Shown: positions 6,901 through 13,937 of the stretch, in pieces
How the letters are laid out: every line of letters begins with the position of its first letter
How positions within the stretch are numbered: position 1 is the stretch's first letter
Source: a virus
Direction: 5' to 3' (one strand)
Length of the DNA stretch: 23,752 bases
Virus record (IMG/VR): IMGVR_UViG_3300027126_000160
Coordinates: 1 to 23,752 of that record
Made by a program: the position numbers and the translations under genes
The notes under the pieces: model-generated
Seen by the model: only the letters and a program-made list of their open reading frames with translations
The model's database searches: none
Told to the model about the DNA's origin: nothing

Positions 6901-9900
6901 CGAGCTGGCAAAAGCTGCGCTGGCTCCTAGTCCACCGTCCACATATAACCGAATAGGGCTGGTCAAATTAGTTTTTACAAATACAGAGTAGGTATACTGA
7001 GTATTTGGCTTAGCTACAAAGCCTTTGTAAATAATTGAATTTGCTGAACTGGTTGCATACGAGGTTTGAGTACCGTCAGGAGCAATTCCATAATTAGGAG
7101 TACCTGCTGGTCCGGCATTTGGAGACCAAGTACCGTTAGCAGGAATTGACGGAAATATTAAGTTTTGTCCGCCTAAATTACCGTCTACCTTTCCGGTACC
7201 AGAACGAGCAGTATTTGTTTCAGTGCTATCTTGATACGTGCAATTTAGCAAATTACTTACATAAAATTGCCAGTTTTGACTATCTTCTATACCATCTACA
7301 TAAACTTTTGCTTGTGTTTCTGCTCCAGTATAAATAACGGTATTACCACTTTGATCAGATGGCAATACGTGCGAATCATTACTTAAAACTGCAGAAATAC
7401 CGCTAGTTAGTACAGAAACAACTTGTGTATCAAGTAATTGAGTAAATCCACCTGCAGCGTATAGTTCAAATTTTAATTGTTTAGAACTACTAGGTATCCA
7501 AGTAACACTAGTAGTATCTGCACTACTTTGAAATACTTCGGTACTGTCCTCGTATACTTTAAATCTTCCGGAATAATCTGATGGAGTACCATTACCTATT
7601 ATTTGTTTTCCAGTAATAACTATAGTTTTAGGGGTATAGCTATTCTCAGAATTTTTCTTAACAGTATCCGCACTTAAACTCAAGTAGTAAACAGTTGCAG
7701 TTGTACCATCAATACCGCCAACACTGTGTACTACAGCAGTAGAAAATTCACTGGCAGCTATAGTGTCTTGATCTGTTGTACTAGAAGCTACAGCATACCG
7801 CACCCACAAGTATTCGCCTTTGCCAATACCAGGAGCTGTTCTAGACCAGCTATTAAGCGTACCGCCAGTTAAACTATTAGTACTAAATGTATAGGTAAAG
7901 TCTCCAGTAAAAGCAGTAGGAGCTGTGGTGCCGCTAGTACTACTTCTATACAGCGCTATAGTAAATGTATTTAAACCATTAGTACCATTAGTACCACCAA
8001 TACTTTGTACTACTGCAGTAGAAAATTCACTAGCAGGTATAATGTCTTGATCTGTTGTACTAGAAGCTACAGCATACCGCACCCATAGATATTCACCATT
8101 AGTTATAGCCGGAGCTGAAGTAGTCCAGCCATTAAACGTACCACCAGTTAAACTATTAGTACTAAATGTATAAGTAAAGTCTCCGGTAAAAGCAGTAGGA
8201 GCTGTGGTCCCACTAGTACTACTTCTATACAATGCTATAGTAAATCTATTTAAACCATTAGTACCATTAGTACCACCAATACTTTGTACTACTGCAGTAG
8301 AAAATTCACTAGCAGGTATAGTGTCTTGATCTGTTGTACTAGAAGCTACAGCATACCGTACCCATAGGTACTCACCATTAGTTATAGCTGGAGCTGTTCT
8401 AGACCAGCTATTAAGCGTACCGCCACTTAAAGTATTAGTACTAAATGTATAAGTAAAGTCTCCACTAAAAGCAGTAGGAGCTGTGGTGCCGCTAGTACTA
8501 CTTCTATACAGCGCTATAGTAAATGTATTTAAACCATTTAAACTAGCTTTATTTTTAGATATATTATATCTAATAGTTTGACTACTTTGACCACTTTTTG
8601 TAGCAGTAATATCAAGGTATCCACTATCAGTTAATAGATCTGTAATTCTTAAGTAACCACGAATACCAGTATTACTCGTATAAGCTGTTGCACTAGAATT
8701 TTGTTCAAACTGTATACCATCTACTTCAAACCATTCACCCACAGCAGTAATACCTCTAAGCATTACTTCACAACTAGCTGCATTTCCTGGAGCTGTTGCA
8801 GTAACACTAAGTCTAGTCATTTCAGCGGCATTTGCAACTGTTAAAACCGGTGAAGCATTATCTAGTATAGAAGTATTTGTGGCATCATACCATCTAACTA
8901 ATAAATATAATTTATTGGCTACATTACTTTTTACATAAGCTGATAGTGTATAACTTAAGCTATTACTTACAGGAATTTTACTACCTATACTTGCAGAACT
9001 ATAAACTATTCCAGTATCTTGAGTATTTGTAGTGCTAAATATTTGTACTCTTTGAGCTAGTGAGCCAAAATAACCTGTGCCGGTCCCTATGGGCGGCATA
9101 GTAAGCGTTAATACTCGCCCAGCATCGCCAGTACCTCCAGCAAAAGTAACCCAATTATCTGCTAAACCATCGCCATTAAAATCAAATTCAAAACTTGAAT
9201 TGGCCAGTAAATTGTGCCCAAGTACTGTGGTTACTGTTCTAGACCCAGGAACTGTGCCGGTTTCTAGCTGAGCACCCCAAGCATAAATACCTTGACCAAC
9301 ATTAAGTGTAGGTATATTAACCCCATTACCAGTAGTAGGTTCTATAGATAAACCACCATTAGTGGTAGCTGTAGCTGTTCTGGTTACTATACACCGATAC
9401 CAACCGTTTCCAACAGATTTAATACTTGCAGTATCTCCAGCAGCCACTGTGCCCAATGTACCGTTACTTAGATTAAAATATGTTTGTCTGTCTACACCGG
9501 TATAAGCATTTAACTTAACCCAAGAAACTTCTCCGGCTTTGGCATAAAAAGACCAAGTATATGCTTGCACCGTTAAAGTTTTGCCTATTTGATATACTTG
9601 ACGCAATGCAGTGCCAGTAGTACTTGCAGTTAATTTTTCTGCAGATTTTGTACCATCAGGAGCTTCTACAATGTCTGGGCCTATGCTAACATTATTTACA
9701 GTCCAATTACCTGCTCCTGAAGTATTCAAAGATTCAGAGTTTGTTAATAAATTAGTGCCTGTAAAAGCCCCTAAAATATCTCTATTACTTGCACTAGTTC
9801 TGTAGCTTAAATTACCACCAATTCCAGTAACGGCAAACTGCCAATTATTACTGTCATTTACATTACCAATGTTTATAGAGGCTGTAGTTTCAACTCCGCT

Positions 9901-11859
9901 ATAGCTTGAGACATTACCACTATTATCTGCTACCAATAATTGCGATGGACTGCTTAAGACTATTTGAGTAGTAGGTAGTGCATCGTACAGTTTTGTAATA
10001 GTTGTTTCATCACTGTATACGCCACTTACGCAACGAATTCGCAGTGTGGTAGATGTACCCCAAGCCGAGTCATTGTGCACTAATGTAAATGTTTGTGATG
10101 TATTGCCGGTAAAATTTTGCCAACTAGTGCCGTTATAGTATTGCCAACTATATGCTGTTAAACCACCGTATAGCGCAGCAGATAGTGTTATACTAGTTTG
10201 AGTTGGCGTAGTAGCACCACTTAAATATTTAAATACTTGATCACCAGTAATAACAACATACGCGGCATTACTACCACTTGCACCTGTTTTAGCTTTTGCC
10301 AATGCAAATGTACTTGTAAGCGTTGCATATCCACTACGAGTAGCTGTAAAAGTAACAGTGCTTGAATCTTGAGATAAGCCAGTTACAGTATAAGTTCTAT
10401 TTGAATTACTAGCTGTTCCGGATACTCCAGTACCTGGCGTTATAGCAAAGGTCCAATTACCGCTGTCATCGGTGCTGCCGTTATATACGCTGAATGTGCT
10501 GGCGGCATTAGTAAAACTACTAACAGTACCACTGCTGTCTGCAGGCAGTACTATACTGTCACGGCTTAATCTGGCACTTACTAACAAGTTAGCAGGACCA
10601 GTAAAATCATATACAGCAGCATATGCCACATACCAAGTAACAGGTACAATAGTACCTGTTAAGTATACGTGTCCAGTTGTACCAAATGTACCTGTTGCTC
10701 CGCACTTGCGTAAAATTAAATATTCTTGAAACTGTCCAGTACCTGCTTGACTTGTTAACCAAGTTTGACTGGAATTATCTCCTATTGGATTACTTTCCCA
10801 GTTAATTGTATATCCAACAGGTATTTTCGCAACAATACGTTGTAAAAATATAGCATTAGATCTGCTTGCAGTGCTTTGAACAAAACCACCTAATCCAGGT
10901 GCTGCAGTATTTGTGCTAGTGGTTATTGCTAAGTTAAATGCACTAGTATTGGCAAAAGGCGAATCTGTTTGATTTGCTTCTCTGGCAATAGCAACCACAC
11001 CATTACCAGCATTATTATATACTACAACACTATTTAAACCATTTTGAAAACTAGGATCAGTATATAAACTACGTGCATCTCCGTAATTTAAGCCAGCACG
11101 CGTCTTACTAAGGCTTTGTACAGCAGTTAAAGTTTGCTGTGTGCCATTACTGCGCTTTGCAGTAATAGTGTAGGTAATACTAACTAAGTCAGTATCATCC
11201 GCCATTGAAAGATGATTACCGACTGTTGCTGTAGTTGTATTTGCTCCGGTTATGGTTCCAACAGTCAACTTTGCAGTTGGAGTTACCGCACTACTAATGC
11301 TAAAGTTACTGCTATTGACGGTACCAGTTACATATGTAAGTTTTTGGCTGCCTTCATATACTTCTATGGTAGTACCGGTACCAGTATAGCTTTGAGTTTG
11401 ACCCAGTACATTGGCTGGCACAACGCAGCTTTCATTGCTGAGGACAACCGTTAAACTATCACTGCCATCCAGCAACTTTGCAATAGTAATACTATCAGTA
11501 TAAGTAACGCCGTTATCCAACAAACTTACAGTTACTGTTACACGGTCATTGCTACCCATGTTGCTGTAAGTAAGCGTACGTGTATCTCCAGTACCAGTTA
11601 GTGTTACACTGGGACTTGTTGACCAAGTCAACGCATCAGTATTCAAATATACGCGGCTAGCATTAAAAGTAATACTTGCACTAGCAGCAGTAGTTCCATT
11701 AACACTGCCGTCTTTGCTTACTCTGAATATACCGGCACTTTCTGTTAAGCGTAATTCTTTTGCACCAGGTACAATAACATTACTGCCTGCAGTAACTGTA
11801 TTAGTACGTGGTGTAACTGCAGCTAATGCTGCGTCGGAAGTGTTAATTATTGTTGCCAT
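4000..11859 (-). CDS. giant multidomain central tail fibre / host-specificity protein
   Basis: About 2619 aa. I chose the ATG at 11859 (MATIINTSDAAL) over one 39 bases upstream at 11898, because it overlaps the hub TAA as TAATG and has AGGA upstream. Seen in order: N-terminal domain (1-130); Ig-like repeats with LSN-S-LPADxSG starts near 138, 427, 632, 1489 and 2022; a further beta domain at 528-630; three 93-aa tandem repeats (1109-1387); a beta domain at 1388-1485; lectin-like inserts (703-1068 and 1564-1979); a region like the C-terminal part of lambda J-type fibres (GNLIVTGTVTGDRLAANTITADKL near 2205, DDPMF sandwich 2232-2400, ISASKLIAGT near 2410); and a unique tip (2445-2619), the likely receptor-contacting end. 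It follows the hub and precedes a fibre assembly chaperone. Residue numbers are approximate. Confidence 0.85.
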   Translation of the reverse strand: MATIINTSDAALAAVTPRTNTVTAGSNVIVPGAKELRLTESAGIFRVSKDGSVNGTTAASASITFNASRVYLNTDALTWSTSPSVTLTGTGDTRTLTYSNMGSNDRVTVTVSLLDNGVTYTDSITIAKLLDGSDSLTVVLSNESCVVPANVLGQTQSYTGTGTTIEVYEGSQKLTYVTGTVNSSNFSISSAVTPTAKLTVGTITGANTTTATVGNHLSMADDTDLVSITYTITAKRSNGTQQTLTAVQSLSKTRAGLNYGDARSLYTDPSFQNGLNSVVVYNNAGNGVVAIAREANQTDSPFANTSAFNLAITTSTNTAAPGLGGFVQSTASRSNAIFLQRIVAKIPVGYTINWESNPIGDNSSQTWLTSQAGTGQFQEYLILRKCGATGTFGTTGHVYLTGTIVPVTWYVAYAAVYDFTGPANLLVSARLSRDSIVLPADSSGTVSSFTNAASTFSVYNGSTDDSGNWTFAITPGTGVSGTASNSNRTYTVTGLSQDSSTVTFTATRSGYATLTSTFALAKAKTGASGSNAAYVVITGDQVFKYLSGATTPTQTSITLSAALYGGLTAYSWQYYNGTSWQNFTGNTSQTFTLVHNDSAWGTSTTLRIRCVSGVYSDETTITKLYDALPTTQIVLSSPSQLLVADNSGNVSSYSGVETTASINIGNVNDSNNWQFAVTGIGGNLSYRTSASNRDILGAFTGTNLLTNSESLNTSGAGNWTVNNVSIGPDIVEAPDGTKSAEKLTASTTGTALRQVYQIGKTLTVQAYTWSFYAKAGEVSWVKLNAYTGVDRQTYFNLSNGTLGTVAAGDTASIKSVGNGWYRCIVTRTATATTNGGLSIEPTTGNGVNIPTLNVGQGIYAWGAQLETGTVPGSRTVTTVLGHNLLANSSFEFDFNGDGLADNWVTFAGGTGDAGRVLTLTMPPIGTGTGYFGSLAQRVQIFSTTNTQDTGIVYSSASIGSKIPVSNSLSYTLSAYVKSNVANKLYLLVRWYDATNTSILDNASPVLTVANAAEMTRLSVTATAPGNAASCEVMLRGITAVGEWFEVDGIQFEQNSSATAYTSNTGIRGYLRITDLLTDSGYLDITATKSGQSSQTIRYNISKNKASLNGLNTFTIALYRSSTSGTTAPTAFSGDFTYTFSTNTLSGGTLNSWSRTAPAITNGEYLWVRYAVASSTTDQDTIPASEFSTAVVQSIGGTNGTNGLNRFTIALYRSSTSGTTAPTAFTGDFTYTFSTNSLTGGTFNGWTTSAPAITNGEYLWVRYAVASSTTDQDIIPASEFSTAVVQSIGGTNGTNGLNTFTIALYRSSTSGTTAPTAFTGDFTYTFSTNSLTGGTLNSWSRTAPGIGKGEYLWVRYAVASSTTDQDTIAASEFSTAVVHSVGGIDGTTATVYYLSLSADTVKKNSENSYTPKTIVITGKQIIGNGTPSDYSGRFKVYEDSTEVFQSSADTTSVTWIPSSSKQLKFELYAAGGFTQLLDTQVVSVLTSGISAVLSNDSHVLPSDQSGNTVIYTGAETQAKVYVDGIEDSQNWQFYVSNLLNCTYQDSTETNTARSGTGKVDGNLGGQNLIFPSIPANGTWSPNAGPAGTPNYGIAPDGTQTSYATSSANSIIYKGFVAKPNTQYTYSVFVKTNLTSPIRLYVDGGLGASAAFASSSVSFTNIVSALSGQYTLSGTGAISASASVVGNNWYRISFTFAPIITPSAEATVNVHIYPQVATTQEWWGAQVNRAGIAGVYTPTTTALIDKASGSIVVDTFNILSNALNIIPNSGTASPYGLNGTWRYSTQYTLTAADSPVNTPTAVLLTHNATGLTASTIWTTRSVRSFLTPNIIAPGTTYTYSVYVKAHTNPTNAIIAIAFTSNVAPSGSSSITIGYNFNFQTQTGIFSDLNSTSGTFETHISNLGGGLEIIGSGWYRLRITFTSINGIIAANSIVSNVATGNDSTKVLTNSGAAAYTATAGSGIVFWNPQLYLGPLRPVAYSKQNYVQITGLSQDTGFVDIDAYNLNLNQTFTQRFSLSKSKQGINAVSGYLTNEAHTLPADISGTVVSGDYTAAGGTFKVFNGTTDVTTSCTFSIPTTPSNITAQINASSGVYTLSGMTADTATVTFQAQYGTTILQKVYSIAKSKSGSSGQRGNVAAELATTQTSWTATAANEANTYFTTNYSGKVLNDRITLYNTAGGFSETRYWDGSNWIQAAAEINGNLIVTGTVTGDRLAANTITADKLKIGGAGTAINDDPMFLDATAWDSLPTGIIYETNTGSAGAVGNSYIVTVPGNVNANKIVYSAKKYPIGPGKLYRLSANLWAGTGNARNMYLFVQFYDNNDVYVGNDVTGWGGTMSGYTFGGLTPENVWTRQGGQFGTGTGRPIPDNVRYVKIGVWFHYSGHPEATPFADQACQDLRLEELITGELIVEGSISASKLIAGTTISNAIFAGTLDANNITVLGSRVVESGGIRGIVNGFVTSDYFFQLSGGTSPILSRPINIFNSNGSTPTSPSGGLPAIVVGHVDIYFSTDSGTDPEYFSFDAIFNDHPYDAINDSAPTPTGRLTKLIPLRRVTSNWHASTPSLGNTVRIPISQWTHDSNNYIYLNTRFALWDNRFTKNTTSNATCEVLYSVSCTTYTFNI
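5923..7179 (-). other. second double lectin-like insert splitting an Ig-like repeat (giant fibre)
   Basis: Residues about 1561-1979. Two modules: one with NLIFPSIPANGTW, APDGT, YTYSVFVKT and VGNNWYRI; one with NIIPNSGTASPYGLNGTW, YTYSVYVKA and IGSGWYRLR. The Ig-like repeat that starts near 1489 stops around TARSGT and resumes at NYVQITGLSQDTGFVDIDA. The relation to the other inserts is by spaced motifs rather than close identity. Confidence 0.6.
7699..8535 (-). repeat. three tandem 279-bp repeats (93 aa each) in the giant fibre
   Basis: Copies run 8535-8257, 8256-7978 and 7977-7699. Equivalent bases at 8281, 8002 and 7723 are exactly 279 apart. Each copy begins GLN(T/R)FTIALYRSSTSG, has TAPTAF(S/T)GDFTYTFSTN, GEYLWVRYAVASSTTDQD and ASEFSTAVV, and the first two end SIGGTNGTN. 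The third diverges at its end (HSVGGIDGTT). DNA identity is high between copies, so the duplication looks recent or is kept uniform by conversion. Confidence 0.95.
8656..9762 (-). other. double lectin-like insert splitting an Ig-like repeat (giant fibre)
   Basis: Residues about 700-1068. The first module has NLLTNSESL, APDGT, WSFYAKAG, VGNGWYRC and YAWGAQLETG. The second, different, has NLLANSSFEFDFNGDG, LSYTLSAYVKS and GEWFEVDGIQFEQNS, resembling CBM4/9-type sandwiches. The Ig-like repeat that starts near 632 breaks off at ASNRDI and resumes after the insert at YLRITDLLTDSGYLDITATKSG. Confidence 0.65.
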
Positions 11860-13937
11860 TATACAAGTATTCCTATATTTACTCGTCCATTTAACCAATC
11901 ACGCTCAATTTGTACTGCAGTACCCCATTTACCAGTACTTAATCCAAATCTGGGATGTGTCAATTTTATAACATCACCTAGTTCACATGGCAGCATATGT
12001 GATAAGTAAGTTGCCTTATAAATAAATCTAGGTGTTTTATATATGTTTAATAATCTATTTGCTTCTGCTGTAGCAGCTGCTGTAGTTAGCAGTAGTGTAT
12101 CTTTTGCAACTGGCTCTGCTAATTGCCCGTATTGAGTTTTTACTGCACTATCAGTAGCAGTAGTAGAGTAATATTCTCTTGAAAAAATATCGACTACTTC
12201 TGGTTTGAGTCCGCTGGCTAAGCCACTTGATTGTGGAGTCCAATTTTTATTATAGTTTAATTTAATGCTGGACTTTACAGGTACTTTTTGTGCAATACTT
12301 AAACTGCGCTCTTCCATGTCTGTGGTACTAACACTGTACTGCTCGCCTGAAGCGTAGTCAGTTTTCAACTGTGTTAGTTTAAACTTTCCGTCCAGGCCAC
12401 ATACCAAATAAGCACCAACACTTGATAGCAAGCGTTGGCATAAGTCCAATAAGTTTTCTCGTTGATTTAAAAATACGCCAATACTGGCTTCAGTAGTAGC
12501 TCCGGCCTGATCAAAATTACTGAAACTGGCGGCGTCTAATTCTGTACTGGCTAGTTGACGACCATAGCTTTCGAGCAATAATTTAACTAAGGCTCCGAGT
12601 TTGTTACTGTATACAGGAGTAGGAGTACCCCACTTAGCGCCCTGCACACTGCAAGTAATTGCACCGACTGGATTGGTTAATAGTGTAAACCTACCGGTTG
12701 CCAAGTCTTTGGTTACGGATACCACAGCACCATTATCACGCACTTCTATAATGTCTTCAATCTGTCCGCTATGTACTTGATATATTAAATTGCTGGTATG
12801 TATTACTGTAGGCGTAACATTAAAACATTCACCAAAGCACAGTGGAACAGGATTTTGTTGAGCCTGTGCACTTAAATTATTACCCGATACAGTACTTAAC
12901 AGTGTTTCTGTAACTGGTACATTTAAGTATTGTAGCCTATCAGCTAAGATAAGATTTACACTAGTACGATTTTTTGAATCAATATCAGCTACAAAACCGC
13001 TAAAAATTTGATAAAAGTCAGCTTTAGACCAGCCAGAATCACCAATATATACACGTACAGGCTTGTTTGCCCAAGACCAGTTTAACCAATTATCTAAAAT
13101 TCCAGTGCTGTTGTCAAGTTCAATATCGCCGTAACCTATTGTGGCACGGCCTTCTAAATCCATTGACTCACTAAAGGTTACTCCACCAGTTACAATTGCG
13201 CTGTACTGAGTATTAGCAGGAGTATCTGTGTTGGTGGTACCATATGCACGATTTGACAAGTATTGAGTACTTCTTACTTGGTTAAAAGTTGAAGCATCAA
13301 CTACACGCTGATAGTCAGTTAACCCACCAACTTCTAACTGAGCACCCCATACAAATAAACCTCCAACATCATCACCAGCAAAACTACCTATATAACCACC
13401 TAAATTAGTAGAATTATGGCTACCAAACCCAATAGTGCCTGTAGCAGTATTGGATGCTGTAACTTGTATTGAACAACGATACCAGCCGTTTCCTACAGGT
13501 TCTATACGCGGAGCACAACTACCGGTTATACCCCATACGGTTCCTGTACTAACATTAAAAGAGGCTCCCACACTACCAGCAAAACCCCCTCCAGTAGAAC
13601 TTCTCCATAAACTAATTAAGTTTCTTTCGGCAGCTTTGGCGTATAGTGACAATGTATAAGTAGTTCCGGCAATTACAGTTGGTTGTCTGTATACATAATG
13701 ACTACCATTAGTAGTATGAGGTATTAATTTATCCGCAGTTAAGGTACCGTCAGGAGCTAAAGCATTAGTATCACTTATTCTGTCTAAACTTTTACTCCAA
13801 CTTCCATTATCAAATTGCTCTGTGTACGTAAAAATATTACGTTTAACAGGGTCTACTACGCCATCAACCTCAACCAGTACCACCCTGCGGGCGGTACTGG
13901 TTTTCAGCCAGCTAACCAATTCAGCTTTTGTTGTCAT
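11859..13937 (-). CDS. tail hub / tip protein with an inserted lectin-like module
   Basis: A 692-aa protein directly after the tape measure, the place of the tail-tip hub. Residues 1-32 (ARRVVLVEVDGVVDPVK) and 222 onward (TQYLSNRAYGTTNTDTPANT, YGDIELDNSTGILDNWL, FSGFVADIDSKNRTSVNLIL) form a recognised hub-type N-terminal domain. Residues 390-690 hold an LNQRENLLDLCQRLLSSVGAYLV helix, a KFKLTQL strand and a C-terminal LGDVIKLTHPRFGL plus RDWLNGRVNIGILV, typical of hub proteins in proteobacterial siphophages. Between the two halves of the N-terminal domain, residues 33-221 are a Trp/Tyr-rich sandwich module (TYTLSLYAKA, VGNGWYRC, WGAQLEVG) of the carbohydrate-binding kind. The ATG overlaps the tape measure TGA, and the TAA overlaps the fibre ATG by one base. 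No separate distal tail protein gene precedes it. Confidence 0.82.
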   Translation of the reverse strand: MTTKAELVSWLKTSTARRVVLVEVDGVVDPVKRNIFTYTEQFDNGSWSKSLDRISDTNALAPDGTLTADKLIPHTTNGSHYVYRQPTVIAGTTYTLSLYAKAAERNLISLWRSSTGGGFAGSVGASFNVSTGTVWGITGSCAPRIEPVGNGWYRCSIQVTASNTATGTIGFGSHNSTNLGGYIGSFAGDDVGGLFVWGAQLEVGGLTDYQRVVDASTFNQVRSTQYLSNRAYGTTNTDTPANTQYSAIVTGGVTFSESMDLEGRATIGYGDIELDNSTGILDNWLNWSWANKPVRVYIGDSGWSKADFYQIFSGFVADIDSKNRTSVNLILADRLQYLNVPVTETLLSTVSGNNLSAQAQQNPVPLCFGECFNVTPTVIHTSNLIYQVHSGQIEDIIEVRDNGAVVSVTKDLATGRFTLLTNPVGAITCSVQGAKWGTPTPVYSNKLGALVKLLLESYGRQLASTELDAASFSNFDQAGATTEASIGVFLNQRENLLDLCQRLLSSVGAYLVCGLDGKFKLTQLKTDYASGEQYSVSTTDMEERSLSIAQKVPVKSSIKLNYNKNWTPQSSGLASGLKPEVVDIFSREYYSTTATDSAVKTQYGQLAEPVAKDTLLLTTAAATAEANRLLNIYKTPRFIYKATYLSHMLPCELGDVIKLTHPRFGLSTGKWGTAVQIERDWLNGRVNIGILV
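13275..13841 (-). other. inserted lectin-like sandwich module in the hub
   Basis: About 189 residues starting at NIFTYTEQFDNGSW and ending before TQYLSNRAYG. Marks: APDGT, TYTLSLYAKA, VGNGWYRCS, LFVWGAQLE, YQRV. The same signature occurs in the giant fibre (residues about 703-870 there: NLLTNSESL, APDGT, AKAG, VGNGWYRC, YAWGAQLE). The flanking hub sequence reads as one domain if the module is removed. Limits are accurate to about ten residues. Confidence 0.7.

Noticed and set aside
7699-8535. Tandem repeats considered as a CRISPR array
   Set aside because: The repeats are 279 bp, contiguous, in frame and without spacers; they are coding repeats.
11860-11898. Upstream ATG giving a 13-residue longer giant fibre
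   Set aside because: The extension (VKWTSKYRNTC) overlaps the hub coding end, while the inner ATG has AGGA upstream and forms a TAATG junction.
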